Shown piece by piece: positions 1-11,139 of a DNA stretch of 64,000 bases. The notes beneath the pieces were generated by a model. The model was not told the origin of the DNA. It did not search any database and was given only the letters and a program-made list of their open reading frames with translations. The stretch comes from Gonocerus acuteangulatus (Eukaryota > Arthropoda > Insecta > Hemiptera > Coreidae), in assembly GCA_946811695.1 (NCBI GenBank), contig OX328125.1, forward strand, positions 94,018,760-94,082,759, read 5' to 3'. The position numbers and the translations under genes are program-made. How positions within the stretch are numbered: the first letter of the stretch is position 1; the number at the start of each line of letters is the position of its first letter.

Positions 1-285
1 AACAAAATACTAGGAGGGGAGTTTCAGACACAGGATTAGCATTTGAAATAGGACATTGAATTTTTCATAGATGATAGTGCTATTCACGTTAACTTGAAAC
101 TGTGAGAGAACTAAAAGCGAACCAGAGAAACAAGGTTGAGCGTCATGTTACCTACATCTTTCTGAATCAGAAAATAAAATAATAAAAAAAAAAAGTATAT
201 TTTTGTGCCCTTACTCTTCCAAGGGTCTGATATTATAACAATTGTTTAATTACAAGAAAGCTAATTAATTGGAATTTATTTATTT

Positions 286-571
286 TTAAATTAAATAATC
301 TAAATGACCACCGTTTCGACTTTTGCCTCTTCTAAGCGACTACTGTAATTTTCGAATATTCTTGGGCAAAGAGACTGCAAGAGCGCCGACATCTCTTTCT
401 TTTTTGGGGTCTCCCGTGGTCTAGTGGCTAGCGCGCTGGATTCATAAGCGGGAGATGGTGGGTTCGATCCCCGCCGGCGCCAGAAATTTTCTCATCTCAG
501 GGCTCGCTGAGAAAATTCCTGGCTGCACCCTGGACTTCGGCGCTAATGGCCAAGATTTATGTCGAAGCGCC

Positions 572-614
<43 letters not shown>

Positions 615-845
615 CTTTCTTTTTTCTTTAGTTGATTATTTTTTCTTTTAGTTGACGATTCTTCGAAAAGCAAGGTCCAACCAAATAAAGTACGTCTGCT
701 AAAAGAAAAAATAATCAACTAAAGAAAAAAAGAAAGTGATGTCGACGAACGCACAGTCTCTTTGCCGACGAATATTCGAAAATTACAGTAATCGCTTAGA
801 AGAGTGCAAAAGTCAAAGCGATGGTCATTTAGATTATGTAATTTT
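286..845. mobile_element. Foldback (long inverted repeat) DNA element split by a SINE
   Basis: Two arms are imperfect reverse complements: about 286-400 plus 626-650 on the left, and about 700-845 on the right. Both arms contain matching blocks such as TCTAAATGACCA / TGGTCATTTAGA and AATTTTCGAATATTC / GAATATTCGAAAATT. The left arm is interrupted by the SINE at 406-610; removing that SINE and one copy of its target duplication restores a continuous arm. No transposase is visible, so this is a non-autonomous foldback or MITE-type element. Confidence 0.7.
406..610 (+). mobile_element. tRNA-derived SINE, full length
   Basis: The head is tRNA-like, with an A-box-like TGGTCTAGTGGCTAG and a B-box GGTTCGATCCC. 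The body follows, with a TTTTCTC...GAGAAAATTCC hairpin, then a 3' tail module GCGCTAATGGCC...GCGCCGT and a poly(A) run of about 38. A 15-bp target duplication ATCTCTTTCTTTTTT flanks it at 391-405 and 611-625, showing retrotransposition. Other copies are at 1972, 7081, 20385, 22305, 35279 and 39968. Confidence 0.95.
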
Positions 846-888
846 AAAAAAATCCAACTAATTAGATTTCTTGTAAATAAACATTTTT

Positions 889-950
889 TATAATATGTCA
901 AGTTATAAAATAACATAAAAAATTATTTTATAACTTGACATATTATAAAA
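889..950. repeat. AT-rich hairpin of TCAAGTTATAAAATAA arms
   Basis: A near-perfect inverted repeat of about 26-bp arms, TTATAATATGTCAAGTTATA... and its complement, surrounds a loop of about 9 bp. A third partial copy of the arm (ATAACTTGACATATAAAATA) follows at about 972-992. No coding sequence is seen. Confidence 0.75.
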
Positions 951-1569
951 TTATTTTTTTAATATTATTTCATAACTTGACATATAAAATAACATTATTT
1001 AATAAGTCATATAACATGTCAAGTCTCATCCATCTTCCTGACCTCATAACATGATTCTGAAAGGCTCGGAGTCAAATGGCACAACCGCCACCGAAGGGCA
1101 TTGGATAAAATAAACTAAAAATATGTCAACTGTTTTTTTTTTGTTTTTTTTTTAAATGTTAACGAAGTCTTGGCCACCCTGTATACATTTTTTATGGTTT
1201 ACATTTTTCTGGATGTCAACAACTGGATTTTTGGGGTTTAATGTGTGCCGACTACTGGAGTTGTAATAGTTATTGTCAAATAAACACTCTATTGATGAAT
1301 TAGAACTTATGAGAGCCAAACGAGCCTTTAACATCCCTCATACTTTCAACTACTGGTGCCTTTAACATAATTATTCATTAAATTGTATGTGAAATGTATC
1401 ATTCAAAAATACGCATATAGTCCAAATGTAAAATATTATACACATAAATTTAGAACTTTGATTTATCATCAAATATCAAAATAATATTATACCACATTAA
1501 TATTTTGAGCTGCACCAGATAACTAGGTAGGCTAGACTAATATAGAAGATAGAATAACATATTACTAAC

Positions 1570-1757
1570 TCCTTGAATATTTGTTGGTACATCCAAGGGG
1601 AAGATTTCTCGTTTCATATTCACCATCACGTGAAACATTTCTCCATAAAATTTTCTATCGCTGAAGATGAGAGTAGGCAAATCTCCAATTTCCAAAGAGA
1701 CTACTCCGCTCCATGACTTAAAACGTAAACATCTTAATTCTCTATGGGTCTCGACTT
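1570..1757 (-). CDS. Gene 1, exon 7 (last exon visible)
   Basis: The acceptor TTTATTTAG precedes the exon at 1758-1760. The exon opens with two bases that complete a Glu codon with the upstream exon, then reads 62 codons without a stop, including WSGVVSLEIGDLPTLIFSD and FYGEMFHVMVNMKREIFPL. It ends at a GTTAGT donor (phase 0), a less common but acceptable site. The gene therefore continues beyond the left edge or into an unrecognised exon within 1-1569. Confidence 0.72.
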
Positions 1758-1971
1758 CTAAATAAATTCAAGAAAAGAGTAATTTAAAAAATGGAAGAAT
1801 ATTTAACACATTCAATTTTTGTATAGTTTTAAAGTTATCAACTTTTACCAGGAATTAAATGAATTTAAAAAATGTCTCAGTGCACAGGGCAGAGTCAGAT
1901 AATGTAGCTCATTGAAGTTTTAAATTCTTACTTTAAGGCATCTAATGATAACGTATCAAGTCATCCCATAA

Positions 1972-2157
1972 TTTTTTTTTTTTAACGGCCCATCGACAGA
2001 TGTGGGCCATTAGCACCAACATCCAGGGTGCAGCGAGGAATTTTCTCAACGAGCCCTAAGATGAGAAAATGTCTTCCGCCGGTGGGGATCGAAACCACCA
2101 TCTCCTGCTTATGAATCTAAGGCGCTAGGCACTAACCACTAGACCACGGGAGACCCC
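1972..2157 (-). mobile_element. tRNA-derived SINE, full length
   Basis: Same family as the copy at 406, inverted: T-run, tail complement GGCCATTAGC, hairpin, then the tRNA-like head ending at GAGACCCC. The 12-bp target duplication GTCATCCCATAA lies at 1960-1971 and 2158-2169. The B-box has picked up changes (GATCGAAACCACC), suggesting an older copy. It lies in the intron between gene 1 exons 6 and 7. Confidence 0.93.
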
Positions 2158-2280
2158 GTCATCCCATAAATAATGTCGGTTTTAATATTTTGTCTGTTTA
2201 TGTTCGCTCCTTTTTAATTTATTTTTCTTTATTATATTATTAAATACACTTCTTTTTATCATGTTTTGGTTGGTGAAACA

Positions 2281-2640
2281 TATTTATTCTGAGCTGAAAT
2301 TTCATTTGAAATGGATATCCCAAGACGCCATGTAATAATTGGGAATTAGATAAAGGAGAAAATGCTGCTCCAACTTATAGACAAATTATAGAAATATATG
2401 GCAAATATGTCATTAGTGAGCGACAAGTGCAACGGCGGTTTGAACGATTTTGAGTGGGAAACCACAAGCTTGAAGATGAGCCTCGTACAGTTTGACCAAC
2501 AGAGCTTGATGACAAACTCCTGCAGACTACCGTGGAAGAAAATCCAGTTGTAACAATCGAAGAGCTAGCAGTAAAACTTGGATCGACACATTCTATAGTC
2601 CACCAACATAAACTTACATCACTTATAGGATGACCTGATA
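2281..2640 (+). pseudogene. mariner-type transposase fragment, N-terminal helix-turn-helix part
   Basis: Translating the plus strand gives ENAAPTYRQIIEIYGKY, then ISERQVQRRFERF, a stop, KLEDEPR, a stop, PTELDD, then VEENPVVTIEELAVKLGSTH. Order and wording match the mariner/SETMAR DNA-binding domain (Y-G...S...Q.W/RF..F..G...LEDEPR.GRP..LDD...VE..P..T..ELA..LG.SH). Two in-frame stops and loss of everything after the second helix-turn-helix make it a dead remnant. It sits in the intron between exons 6 and 7 of gene 1. Confidence 0.85.
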
Positions 2641-3061
2641 CTATCAATATGGTGAGACTATGATAGCTCCATTTTACATACATTATTGAACAATTAAATG
2701 TATGTGAATATACTGATATTCTTCACAACTGGCTCATTTTTTTTTTAATATGTCAATTTGTTTAACTAATACTAAATATTATAATCTTAGTATATATTTT
2801 ACAAAAAAATAATAATATGCTAATCTCTAAATATATACTCTCCTAAAAACATTCTATTAGAATGTTGTTTTTCTCCTTGTCTTGATCTTTCTTTTGTTTA
2901 TTTGTAACTGAGAGAATATAATAACAGACACAATAATTGCTTGAAAAATAACATAATAATTGCTTATAAACATAAAATTATACTAGACAGGTCGTTTAGC
3001 ACCTTCCAGAAGATTAGATATATAGATTTATTCATTAGATGACCCTTAGCTCAAATATATA

Positions 3062-3190
3062 TAACTGGCGAATAAGGCGGAAGGTCAATAAAAAATCGTC
3101 ACACACTTTTACACTTTTATTTATCTTCCCTACATGTTTCGCACCCTTTTTGGTGCCTCTTCAGGGGAACACACTTAAACATTAAATTCA
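3062..3190 (-). repeat. Dispersed repeat with Penelope-like terminal wording
   Basis: The segment holds CTACATGTTTCGCACCC followed by TGCCTCTTCAGG; on the minus strand it reads CCTGAAGAGGCA...GCGAAACATGTAG. A second diverged copy is at about 39078-39190. Such CTGAAG...CGAAAC endings are common in Penelope-like and some other retroelements, but no coding sequence is present, so the class is inferred. Confidence 0.45.
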
Positions 3191-3863
3191 GCCTCAATAT
3201 ATAGATTGCAATCAGAACAGAAAATATATTTAAAAAATTCAAATCTCCATCGAGCCCATTAAAGCCAATGAGTTTTGTCTGTTACCAAGTTTTAAAAGTT
3301 CCACGCAGCCACCAACTCAGTGGCATTAAAGATATTAAAATATTTGTTTTTTATCAAAAGGAATTAACTACACTAGAGAAGAAAATTGATATTACATCGA
3401 TACTCACTTTCATCTCTTTCTCTACTGTATTTGTAACAGGGAGGAGAAGGATGGTGAGACCAGGTATGGTCAACGTTTGAAAAAACACTGATATCCCCTG
3501 TTACACTTTTTCCAAATAGTAAAATTCTTTCTTTATGTGGTCCTGTTTTCATTATTATCCATTCCAAAATATTTTCTAAAAGAAAAAATAAATGCTTTCA
3601 ATACAATATTATACCTGTTGATAAGGTCTTGAGAACGAATTTTATTATATCTGTCATATACAAATTTTTAGTCCACCGATTTCATAAAACATCATATGTG
3701 AATAATTAAACTTATTTTGCAACAATAGAAAAATGCTCAGAAATTAGACCAAACAAAAATACACTTTGACTTCTACAATAAATATTTTATCTGTTTAAAT
3801 GAAATAAAGATTTTTCATCGAATCCACCCTTAGAAAAAAAATGTTATATTGTATTATTATTAA

Positions 3864-4200
3864 GGCAGAAGGTCATATGTTAAACACATTAACTACTCAT
3901 AACATTTTTATTGATTGCTCTCCATATTTCATGTTATCTGACACCTCTTCAAATGTAATTTTTTGTACATAGCAGCCTAGGATGACCTTCTACTGTTAGG
4001 GCCATGATCAAAGGAATAAAATAAAAACGGCCATTATTAAGCAGCTGTTTAGTGTCGACAGTTGCTTGGTTTAAATAATATTTCCAGAGAAATCTATTGT
4101 CCTAATATAAATATTAAAATGAAGTCAATGTGATATGAATATTACTAAATCGTAAATATTATATTGAAAAATAAAGTTTTTTAACATATGATCTTCCGTC
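3864..4200. mobile_element. MITE with about 21-bp terminal inverted repeats
   Basis: The left end GGCAGAAGGTCATATGTTAAA and the right end TTAACATATGATCTTCCGTC are inverted copies with few mismatches, 337 bp apart end to end. No open reading frame is seen. The inner sequence is AT rich. The AAGGTCATATG wording also resembles the starts of repeats at 3066 and 39085, so they may be related. The superfamily is not assigned. Confidence 0.65.
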
Positions 4201-4276
4201 TTTTAAAAGTAAAAAAAAACTCTTCCCACATGTCTAACAAAATTTTTTCCACTACATATACATATTTTGTACACAC

Positions 4277-4278
<2 letters not shown>

Positions 4279-4327
<49 letters not shown>

Positions 4328-4344
4328 GAGAGAGAGAGAGAGAG
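4279..4344. repeat. (TA)n then (GA)n compound microsatellite
   Basis: About 22 TA units are followed directly by about 10 GA units. It lies in the intron between gene 1 exons 6 and 7. Apparent short reading frames here are repeat translation. Confidence 0.97.
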
Positions 4345-5093
4345 TAATCCTTAGTTAAGACTGCTTGAGTAATTTGAAACGACAAACTTGCTGTACCACG
4401 GTAGATTGAAGTCGACTCTTGTTCTCTGTTCTTCTCTGCCCCCCAATTTCTTTCTGTTTTGAGCAAACTGTCAAAATTAAAAAAATCCTGGAACAAGCTT
4501 TAGCAGTTCATTTTAAGCATGTTTTGTTTGATCTTTTCAGTTTGCTCATCTCTGAATATGGTAGATACATTGACATTTTTCAGCATTAGTGTTTGTTGGT
4601 AATATAGGATATGTTTTCATTTATTACGTCCAGACGTAGTAATATAAGTAGAATGAAAGGGACATACTCCTGAAAGCATGGGGAGATGAAACACCTCCCT
4701 TAAGCTGATGAGAAAAGGATGAGAAGTTAATGCGCTACTTTGGGATCAAATTTTTGTTCTATCACCTCGTGACATGTTTGTTCAAGGCTAAAACATGTTT
4801 CATGCTGAAATGACTCTGTTCAAGCACAGTAGAATGCAATCAAAGTTAGGTAAAGGACTGTTTTCTCTGACATGAAGCAAAGACATCTGATCAGGTTGTA
4901 ATATCAATATTACTCCTGAGTATAGGATTTTCTCTATGAAACCAAATATTGTAAGAAGACATATCTGTTCTATTACACATTATTACTCAACACTTTGGGT
5001 AAGGATACAACTAAAACGAGATAAGATGACTAAATTCCAGCTGATCAGGGTTTTTTAGGATAACCACAAAATAATAAAAAAAAAACATTTTAC

Positions 5094-5389
5094 CAAGATT
5101 CATTTCAGGAATAATAGTCCCTGGAGCTGTAATTCTCCAGACTGCTGAATCTTTTCCTGCAATTGCTAGATATTCTTGGCCTTCAGAATGGAAAGGATAA
5201 ACTTGAGTAATGGCCATGTTGATAGCAGTCATTTTATCAAATTTTCCAATCCATGTTTCACTACAAATCCTTTTATACCCGTAAATTTCTAATTCATTTT
5301 TATGCACTACATAGAGAAAAGGTTCTGTAAGAATCAAGGAAAGAGACAATGACAACACTTTCTGACTGAATGATAATATTTCCAACTCC
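5094..5389 (-). CDS. Gene 1, exon 6
   Basis: Acceptor TTTCATTTCAG; the first base completes an Arg codon (AG|G) with exon 5. It then reads 98 codons: ELEILSFSQKVLSLSLSLIL, a segment with YVVHKNELEIYGYKR, and FHSEGQEYLAIAGKDSAVW. It ends CTT G|GTAAAA, phase 1. The last part is the clearest EAR/EPTP-like repeat of the protein. Codon use and the absence of stops over 296 bp support a real exon in this AT-rich region. Confidence 0.85.
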
Positions 5390-5639
5390 CTGAAATGAAA
5401 AATTATTTTTGTTAACAATTTTTCGATTTACTCTTCACCAAATAAATATATATTTCTTATCTCATAACAGTTTGTCGCTAATTAGGCCTACATTAAATTA
5501 AGTTATTTAGGGACCCAGTGCACTCGTCTTTGCCAACATCTTTTTGATTTAAGAATTATAAATGTTTTTCAGTAAAATTGAGAATTTTTTGAAAATTATG
5601 AGAGAATATTTATTAATAATATTATTGTATTATGAATAA

Positions 5640-5897
5640 ATCATTCCTGTAACAGGCCAAAAGAGCCCAAAGAGGCAGATACTGTAGAGGCACACTAGGG
5701 AGATAGTGTGATCAGTACTATGCTCCGGCCGCCTGATTTTTCCCTTTGAAGATGCCCATAAATTAATTAAAGGCTGGGTTAGCCTATGGAGGATCTGGGA
5801 CCCCCAGATAAAAATCTTAAGTGCGTGCTCGGGATTTGAGATCGGGTCCTCCAGTTCATTAGTCGAGTGCTCTACCACTGAGCTAACCTTGCCCCTA
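5640..5897 (-). mobile_element. Second tRNA-derived SINE family
   Basis: On the minus strand the head reads GGTTAGCTCAGTGGTAGAGC (typical A-box region), an anticodon arm with CGACTAATG, and a B-box-like GATCTCAAATCCC. About 180 bp of unrelated body follows, down to 5640. A fragment of the same body (TCAGTACTATG) occurs at about 10600-10660. It lacks the GCGCTAATGGCC tail of the first family. It lies in the intron between exons 5 and 6 of gene 1. Confidence 0.75.
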
Positions 5898-6620
5898 TTA
5901 ATAAATTTACAATAAAATATTATAATTGTGTCACCTCATATGTGAACATGTTTTGAACAACCCCAATACAAACCGTCCATGGTTCTATTTCCCTTGTTGT
6001 TGCATTTTTACGAGGTGAGCTGTGCTGCGGAGTCATGGTGGTGCCATTAATGCTACTTTCATGATGTGGGCGAATTTAATAAATAATTTTCCATTTACAT
6101 TCATATGTACAATATATTTTAGGTTATGTCAGACATAGTTTTCAAAGAAGATCCTTCCATTCTTTGGGGTGCTGATGACTTTCCATATTTGAACACTCCT
6201 TTCAAAAGAATATAAAAAATAACACAAAAATAAAAACTATTAGTCCTGTAGTAATGACCATCTACCAATCATAATATTAATTGAAGGGCTCAGTGCCAAA
6301 GGTGACTAACCCACATTTTTAACAAATTTGAGTTATTCACTTTTCCTGATAGAGAATTTTAAGTTTTATAATTGATAGAAATGACCAGCCTTTACACCTC
6401 ATTGATTAGTACTGACATCTTTTAGTTTGTTTTGGAACTAACTGCAAAGCTAAATCATGTGAGAGGCAGACTTGACCAACACACACTAGGTATGGCTTTG
6501 TTAATGGTAAGCAGCAACATGAGTGATATAGTTGAAGCTTCTGATCACTCTGGCAGATCCTATCTATGAACCAACAAGGAATGTTCATGAACTACGCTTG
6601 TCGAGGACAAAACCGCGATA

Positions 6621-6835
6621 TTAACCCTTAGTTACTAACCTTTACTTTATACCACTCACACTAACCTCGGGTCATATTGACCCGTAACTTGAAAAATAAG
6701 GATTAATTATAAGAATACAATAAAAAAACAGATTAGATAAATCTTAGGATAATCAAATTTGTCATATAAATATAATAAATAGACTTTAAGGAAGCCTCTA
6801 TTTGACCCGAAGTGAAGTTAGTAACCAACGGTTAA
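6621..6835. mobile_element. piggyBac-type MITE, 215 bp, TTAA ends
   Basis: It begins TTAACCCTTAGTTACTAAC and ends GTTAGTAACCAACGGTTAA: TTAA duplications plus an imperfect terminal inverted repeat of about 19 bp. A near-terminal palindrome GGGTCATATTGACCC lies at 6662-6676, and its half-site TTGACCCG recurs near the right end at about 6801. TTAA targeting and CCCTT ends are typical of piggyBac elements. Confidence 0.8.
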
Positions 6836-7080
6836 GATTGTACTGTTCCTCTCCCACATACTACAGAAATCACCTAATCTGGAAATCATTGTTTTGTTAA
6901 ATTATTGAAATATAATGAAAAATAATTTTTCATTAATTATTAATCTCCGGATATGTAACCACTATTGTTTAAGTGTACGTAATTTTTTTTTTTTTTCATG
7001 TAAGAGCCAAACATGACTATACTTTTTGTTTTTCATTATCATGTCTAACTATAAACTTTTTATTATTAGGATATATTCAT

Positions 7081-7114
7081 CGGCGCTAATGGCCAAGAAT
7101 TATGTGGATGCGCC

Positions 7115-7171
<57 letters not shown>
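7081..7171 (+). mobile_element. 5'-truncated SINE of the first family
   Basis: Only the tail module CGGCGCTAATGGCC...GCGCCGT and a poly(A) of about 55 remain. The 8-bp target duplication ATATTCAT is at 7073-7080 and 7172-7179. The truncation at the 5' side with intact duplications shows that reverse transcription stopped early. Confidence 0.9.
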
Positions 7172-7175
<4 letters not shown>

Positions 7176-7362
7176 TCATAAGAATTTTGTGTATCTAATG
7201 AATAAAAGGCCAATTAAAATCGTTTCTGTCACCAACACCAATTTTTCCCAGCCTTCTTAACTTTAACCTTAATTTTCTCAGTTTGTTCTAATTGTGGGTT
7301 AGTCACCTTTGGCACTGAGCCCATCAATTGGTCTTCTAGACATTAAAATAAATATTATAAAC

Positions 7363-7514
7363 CTTATACTGGGAGTGGTAGAATCAAAATTTATATCATA
7401 AACATGTGCAGTAATCCCACTGGAATCAAGGATTAGAAGCCTGTGCTGCTGCATAACTGTAAAATAATGCAGACTTAAAGCACCAGAATATCTTATCCAA
7501 GACCAAATTCGAAC
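7363..7514 (-). CDS. Gene 1, exon 5
   Basis: Acceptor ATGTTTTTAG, then VRIWSWIRYSGALSLHYFTV, a segment ending RLLILDSSGITAHVYDI, and a final ...TTPSI. It closes AG|GTTTAT, phase 2; the Arg codon is finished by exon 6. Fifty codons have no stop, although the donor (GTTTAT) is weak. Confidence 0.82.
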
Positions 7515-7652
7515 CTAAAAACATTCAAATATTTATATACATTCTTTACTATAAATATAATTGATTAATAAAGCATAGTTAAAGAATGAGAATAAAATTA
7601 TACTCATTAACGAAAATACAAGAAATATCAACCAAAATCTTCAAATACTTAC

Positions 7653-7792
7653 AAGTTTATAATTCTGTATCCTGAACCAGATGATTTCATATTTTGGTGA
7701 ATCAGTGGAAATTAAGACTAGTCCTTCAGAGCGATGATTGTAAGTATTTAAAATGTTAAAAGCTACTGCTGAAGTAATGTTCCCATCAATAT
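7653..7792 (-). CDS. Gene 1, exon 4
   Basis: Acceptor AAAATCCAG; two bases complete Asp from exon 3. The reading is DIDGNITSAVAFNILNTYNH followed by RSEGLVLISTDSPKYEIIWF. Strong donor GTAAGT after CTT, phase 0. Confidence 0.87.
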
Positions 7793-7874
7793 CTGGATTT
7801 TAAACACAAGCAGCACGTTATAATAAGGAAATATATACATTCCGCAGGTGTAAAATAGCTCAAAATATACATAC

Positions 7875-8057
7875 CCAATGGTTTTTCAACTGCTTGATAC
7901 AAGCGTCCATCCTTTTTTGAAATAGTGATTAGATTTAGTCCTTGTTTTTTAATCCCTATTAAAAATGTATTGGAAAATGATGGCAACATAAGCCAATATT
8001 TCACTCCATATCCTCCAGTGAAAGTTGAATCTTCTTCCAAACCAGTTATTTGCAACT
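7875..8057 (-). CDS. Gene 1, exon 3
   Basis: Acceptor AATTTTTCAG; AG completes Glu with exon 2. The reading includes LQITGLEEDSTFTGGYGVKY, WLMLPSFSNTFLIGIKKQGL and SKKDGRLYQAVEKPL. Donor G|GTATGT, phase 1. The 61-residue span is hydrophobic/polar alternating, as in beta-sheet proteins. Confidence 0.87.
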
Positions 8058-10999
8058 CTGAAAAATTGTTTTCCTTAATTTACCTACTAAAATTAAGAGG
8101 AAGACAATTTTATTTTCTTACTAACCTTTTTGGATTTAAATGTCAGCCACCGTCAATGGGATCTTATATATATTTGAGTATGGTACATAAGAAAGTAATT
8201 ATATGTGGAGGATAGCAATACTTTTAAGTATTTCCAGTTTCTACATACTCTTCTTGTGTGACATAGGTAATTAAATTTTACTTGTCATCTTCTTAAAGTA
8301 GTTGTGTTAATGAAGGCAAGTACAATTTTGTTTAAGGTTTGTTATTAGAGAATTTAATGATAATATAGGTTTAATTTAGTACTGATTTATTTTATTTTTT
8401 AATAAAAATGCTTTCACTATTATAATTATTATTTCTAATTAAGCAAACAATTTTATTTAATAAAAAAAGATTATGTGTAAACATTTTAAAGAGATTTGAA
8501 GTTGTATTGCAATATGACATGTATAGGTACATATATGATTTTGTTTTGTATATCGTCCAAAATATTAGGGTCTTAAAAAAAAACAAAAAAATTAATAAAT
8601 GGTGAACCCATTGGAATACCATCATAAAACTTTAGGAACAAGTTCTCAAATATACTTAGAAAAACATATAAAATTTTTAAAAATACGCATTTTGAGATAT
8701 ACACAAATCAAATTTTGTTTTTGAATTTGAGACATTTTTTTTCCTCCTAACCTATATGGTGTTGCATGTCATAAGAAAGTTCGTACAAAGAGCGTTAAAA
8801 TAACACCCCTCCCAGCTCTCTAGCTTAAATATAAGAGCCACAATAGCAATTCCAATATTTCAGGTACCGGCATTTTTTGACAATTTTTGAAATTTTACAT
8901 AGCTGTAATTTACAAATCAGTTGATATTTTTCAATAATATTTGGTATTTTTCTTAGTCTATACAAAGGCTACCTCCTCATTAAATTTCATTTAAATCTGA
9001 CATGGTAAAAAAAAAATCACTGTGTTGATTTGACACGGAATGACCCTTAAGTAAAAATAGCATCAATAAAATATTTAAGTAACTTCAATCATCCATTGAC
9101 AAATAACATTCTATTTATATATGTTTCAATTTACTGGTGACCAATCACAGCCAGCCCCAGATTCAAGTAACATCGGTTTTTTTCTTGAAAGTAATACAGA
9201 CTACAGTGTCTGTTGAATTATTAATGCTACGTTGAGAAGAGATAGTAGACCGTATAGATTAAGAAGATGTGGATCATTGGGAGAGCTTTAGCCACCATTA
9301 AATGGGACAGTTCTCCCCATCCTCCATAGCCCTGAAGAAGGCGTGCATGTGTAGCCTACAACATTAGCATAAATATAGCTAATTTTAGTTATAAAATGTA
9401 GTTTTATTGGACACATGATCAAACGCCAATGATCTACACCATATGAGGGAACCAACTGACCTATGGGCTGGATCCACCCCTCTGTAAGATTTAATCCGGC
9501 CCGCAAGACATTTTGAAAAATCCAATTAAAACAAAAATAATATTACACTACTTACTCACATTCCAAATGAGGAAGATCGAGTGAGATGGGGTTTGTCACG
9601 TTCTCCTGTGGAATCGAGTAGGCGAGCAAGCCGAACGTCTCATTGATTTCGTGTGGCTATGTAACTTTCGTAATTTGTAATAATTCCAAACTTCACGATT
9701 TAATTATAATGTTATATCTATTTTTTTTTGTTTCATTTTTGTTATTTTAATAAATTGTGTTACAATAACATTGTTGTATTGTTTTATATCTGATATCTAG
9801 TGCTAAAAATTATGAACCCTACTTTAAAATCCGATGTTATTTTATTTCGAATTATCTATGCAGCCTGCAAACGTATTTACTCACTAAAGTTGGCCCACAA
9901 CATGTCAAAGGTTGGCCACATCTGATCTACACCTTCCTATTAAGGCTATGGCTTTTGGACTACTTTGTACTAGAAACATCTAATGGAAACTATGTTTCAG
10001 TAAAATCTATAATATTGTAGAAATGTAACAGACTGTTATTCGTCGGAACCTTTCAATTGGTTTTTGATCTTTTTAGTTAGGAGAGACTAAACACTGATCT
10101 TCCACTTACTTTTTGATTATAGAGTAATAATTTATTAAAATGGCTTTTAAGGTATATGCGCTAGATTTCCAAAAATCCCAACTTTACAAATATTTTTTGT
10201 GGCGTTGATGACATAGCAGTTTTCTGTCCCCATATTTCAATTTGACCCCAACCCGCCTCCTCTAATATTAACCCTATAAATCTATTTGTGGCTTAGTGCC
10301 CTTTAACTATAAAAGCTGTAATATTAATAAAAAATACAAATTAAATTGTAATTAAATTATTTATTAAAAAATAAATAATAATAATGACATATTTAATGAA
10401 TTAATGATCCTGGAGATTCGTGGCACCATTTATTTTCTACTGGGAAATTCAAATATCCAACCGAATACTAAAAATACATTCAAGGAAGAAAGAAGAAGAT
10501 ACATTCCATTTTACTGTATTGGTTCAACATGTTACAAGTTAAACAAAAAGTCAGTCAATTTAAAGGGCACAAAATCCCAGGGAGAAATTATGTGACACTA
10601 AAGAAATAGGATGGTCAGTACTATGTTCACCCATACCAGCTGCATGATTTCACATTGGAAAATCATCGATTGACACAAGGATTTTGCGGGAATCGTCAAG
10701 ATAAACAGACTTTAATAATTTCCTCCTTTTATTACAAAAGATCATTCTGCATTTTTTTTTATTATAATCAAATGGAAGTAGCATTCTAATTTGTATTAGA
10801 AGGAAATCAATTTTATGGATATTAACATAATTTTATTTTATGTAAATCACAACTTGTGTTTATCACTTTAATAATGACTGCTTGAATACTTAGAACCTGC
10901 AATAATTAACTGCAAGATTCTTCTCATGTAGGGGTTTAAGATTTTATATAAAAAACCTAAAATGAATTTAAAATCCTTATTATTTCAAAAGATATTTAC
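8058..10999. other. Intron 2 of gene 1 (2.9 kb)
   Basis: Between the donor at 10999 and the acceptor at 8058 there is AT-rich sequence with a hAT-like remnant (about 9440-9930) and a second-family SINE fragment near 10600-10660. I see no further exon; the short frames here have no splice support. Confidence 0.6.
9440..9930. mobile_element. hAT-like non-autonomous element remnant
   Basis: The right end AAGGTTGGCCACATCTGATC (9910-9929), read on the minus strand, has the TGTGGCCAACCTT wording of Zaphod-like hAT termini. The left part carries GATCCACCCCTCTG and CCGGCCCGC, a diverged inverted counterpart. No transposase domain is readable. The assignment rests on terminal wording only. Confidence 0.4.
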
Positions 11000-11066
11000 C
11001 TTCTCTTAATGCTAGTACTTGATTCTTCATGTAATAAAAATTAGAAAATTTATTTTCTTTTGAAGT
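11000..11066 (-). CDS. Gene 1, exon 2
   Basis: Acceptor TTTGTTTTCAG, then TSKENKFSNFYYMKNQVLAL and RE, closing G|GTAAAT at phase 1. The 67-bp exon links the signal peptide to exon 3 in frame. Confidence 0.85.
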
Positions 11067-11139
11067 CTGAAAACAAACTTTGATTAAAGCAATAACATTT
11101 TTAAGAATTTACTAGTAAATTAAATGAATATGTACTTAC

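Larger units (their letters stand above)
6279..7329. mobile_element. 1.05-kb element with about 36-bp terminal inverted repeats, invaded twice
   Basis: The left end (6279) reads AATTGAAGGGCTCAGTGCCA and continues AAGGTGACTAACCCACA; the right end is its reverse complement at 7293-7329 with few mismatches. Inside are a TTAA-flanked MITE (6621-6835) and a truncated SINE (7081-7171). No transposase is present. It fills half of the intron between exons 5 and 6 of gene 1. Confidence 0.75.

Noticed and set aside
420..480. tRNA gene (also near 20400, 35420, 55150, 62810)
   Set aside because: The tRNA-like part is always followed by SINE body and poly(A), and most copies have target duplications. Cloverleaf stems are imperfect.
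1152..1334. Further exon of gene 1
   Set aside because: The frame lacks a phase-0 acceptor, and it includes an ACAGGGTGGCC repeat-like phrase, so it was not joined.
7925..8215. 96-residue plus-strand frame
   Set aside because: It is the reverse of gene 1 exon 3; the minus reading has splice sites and phase agreement.
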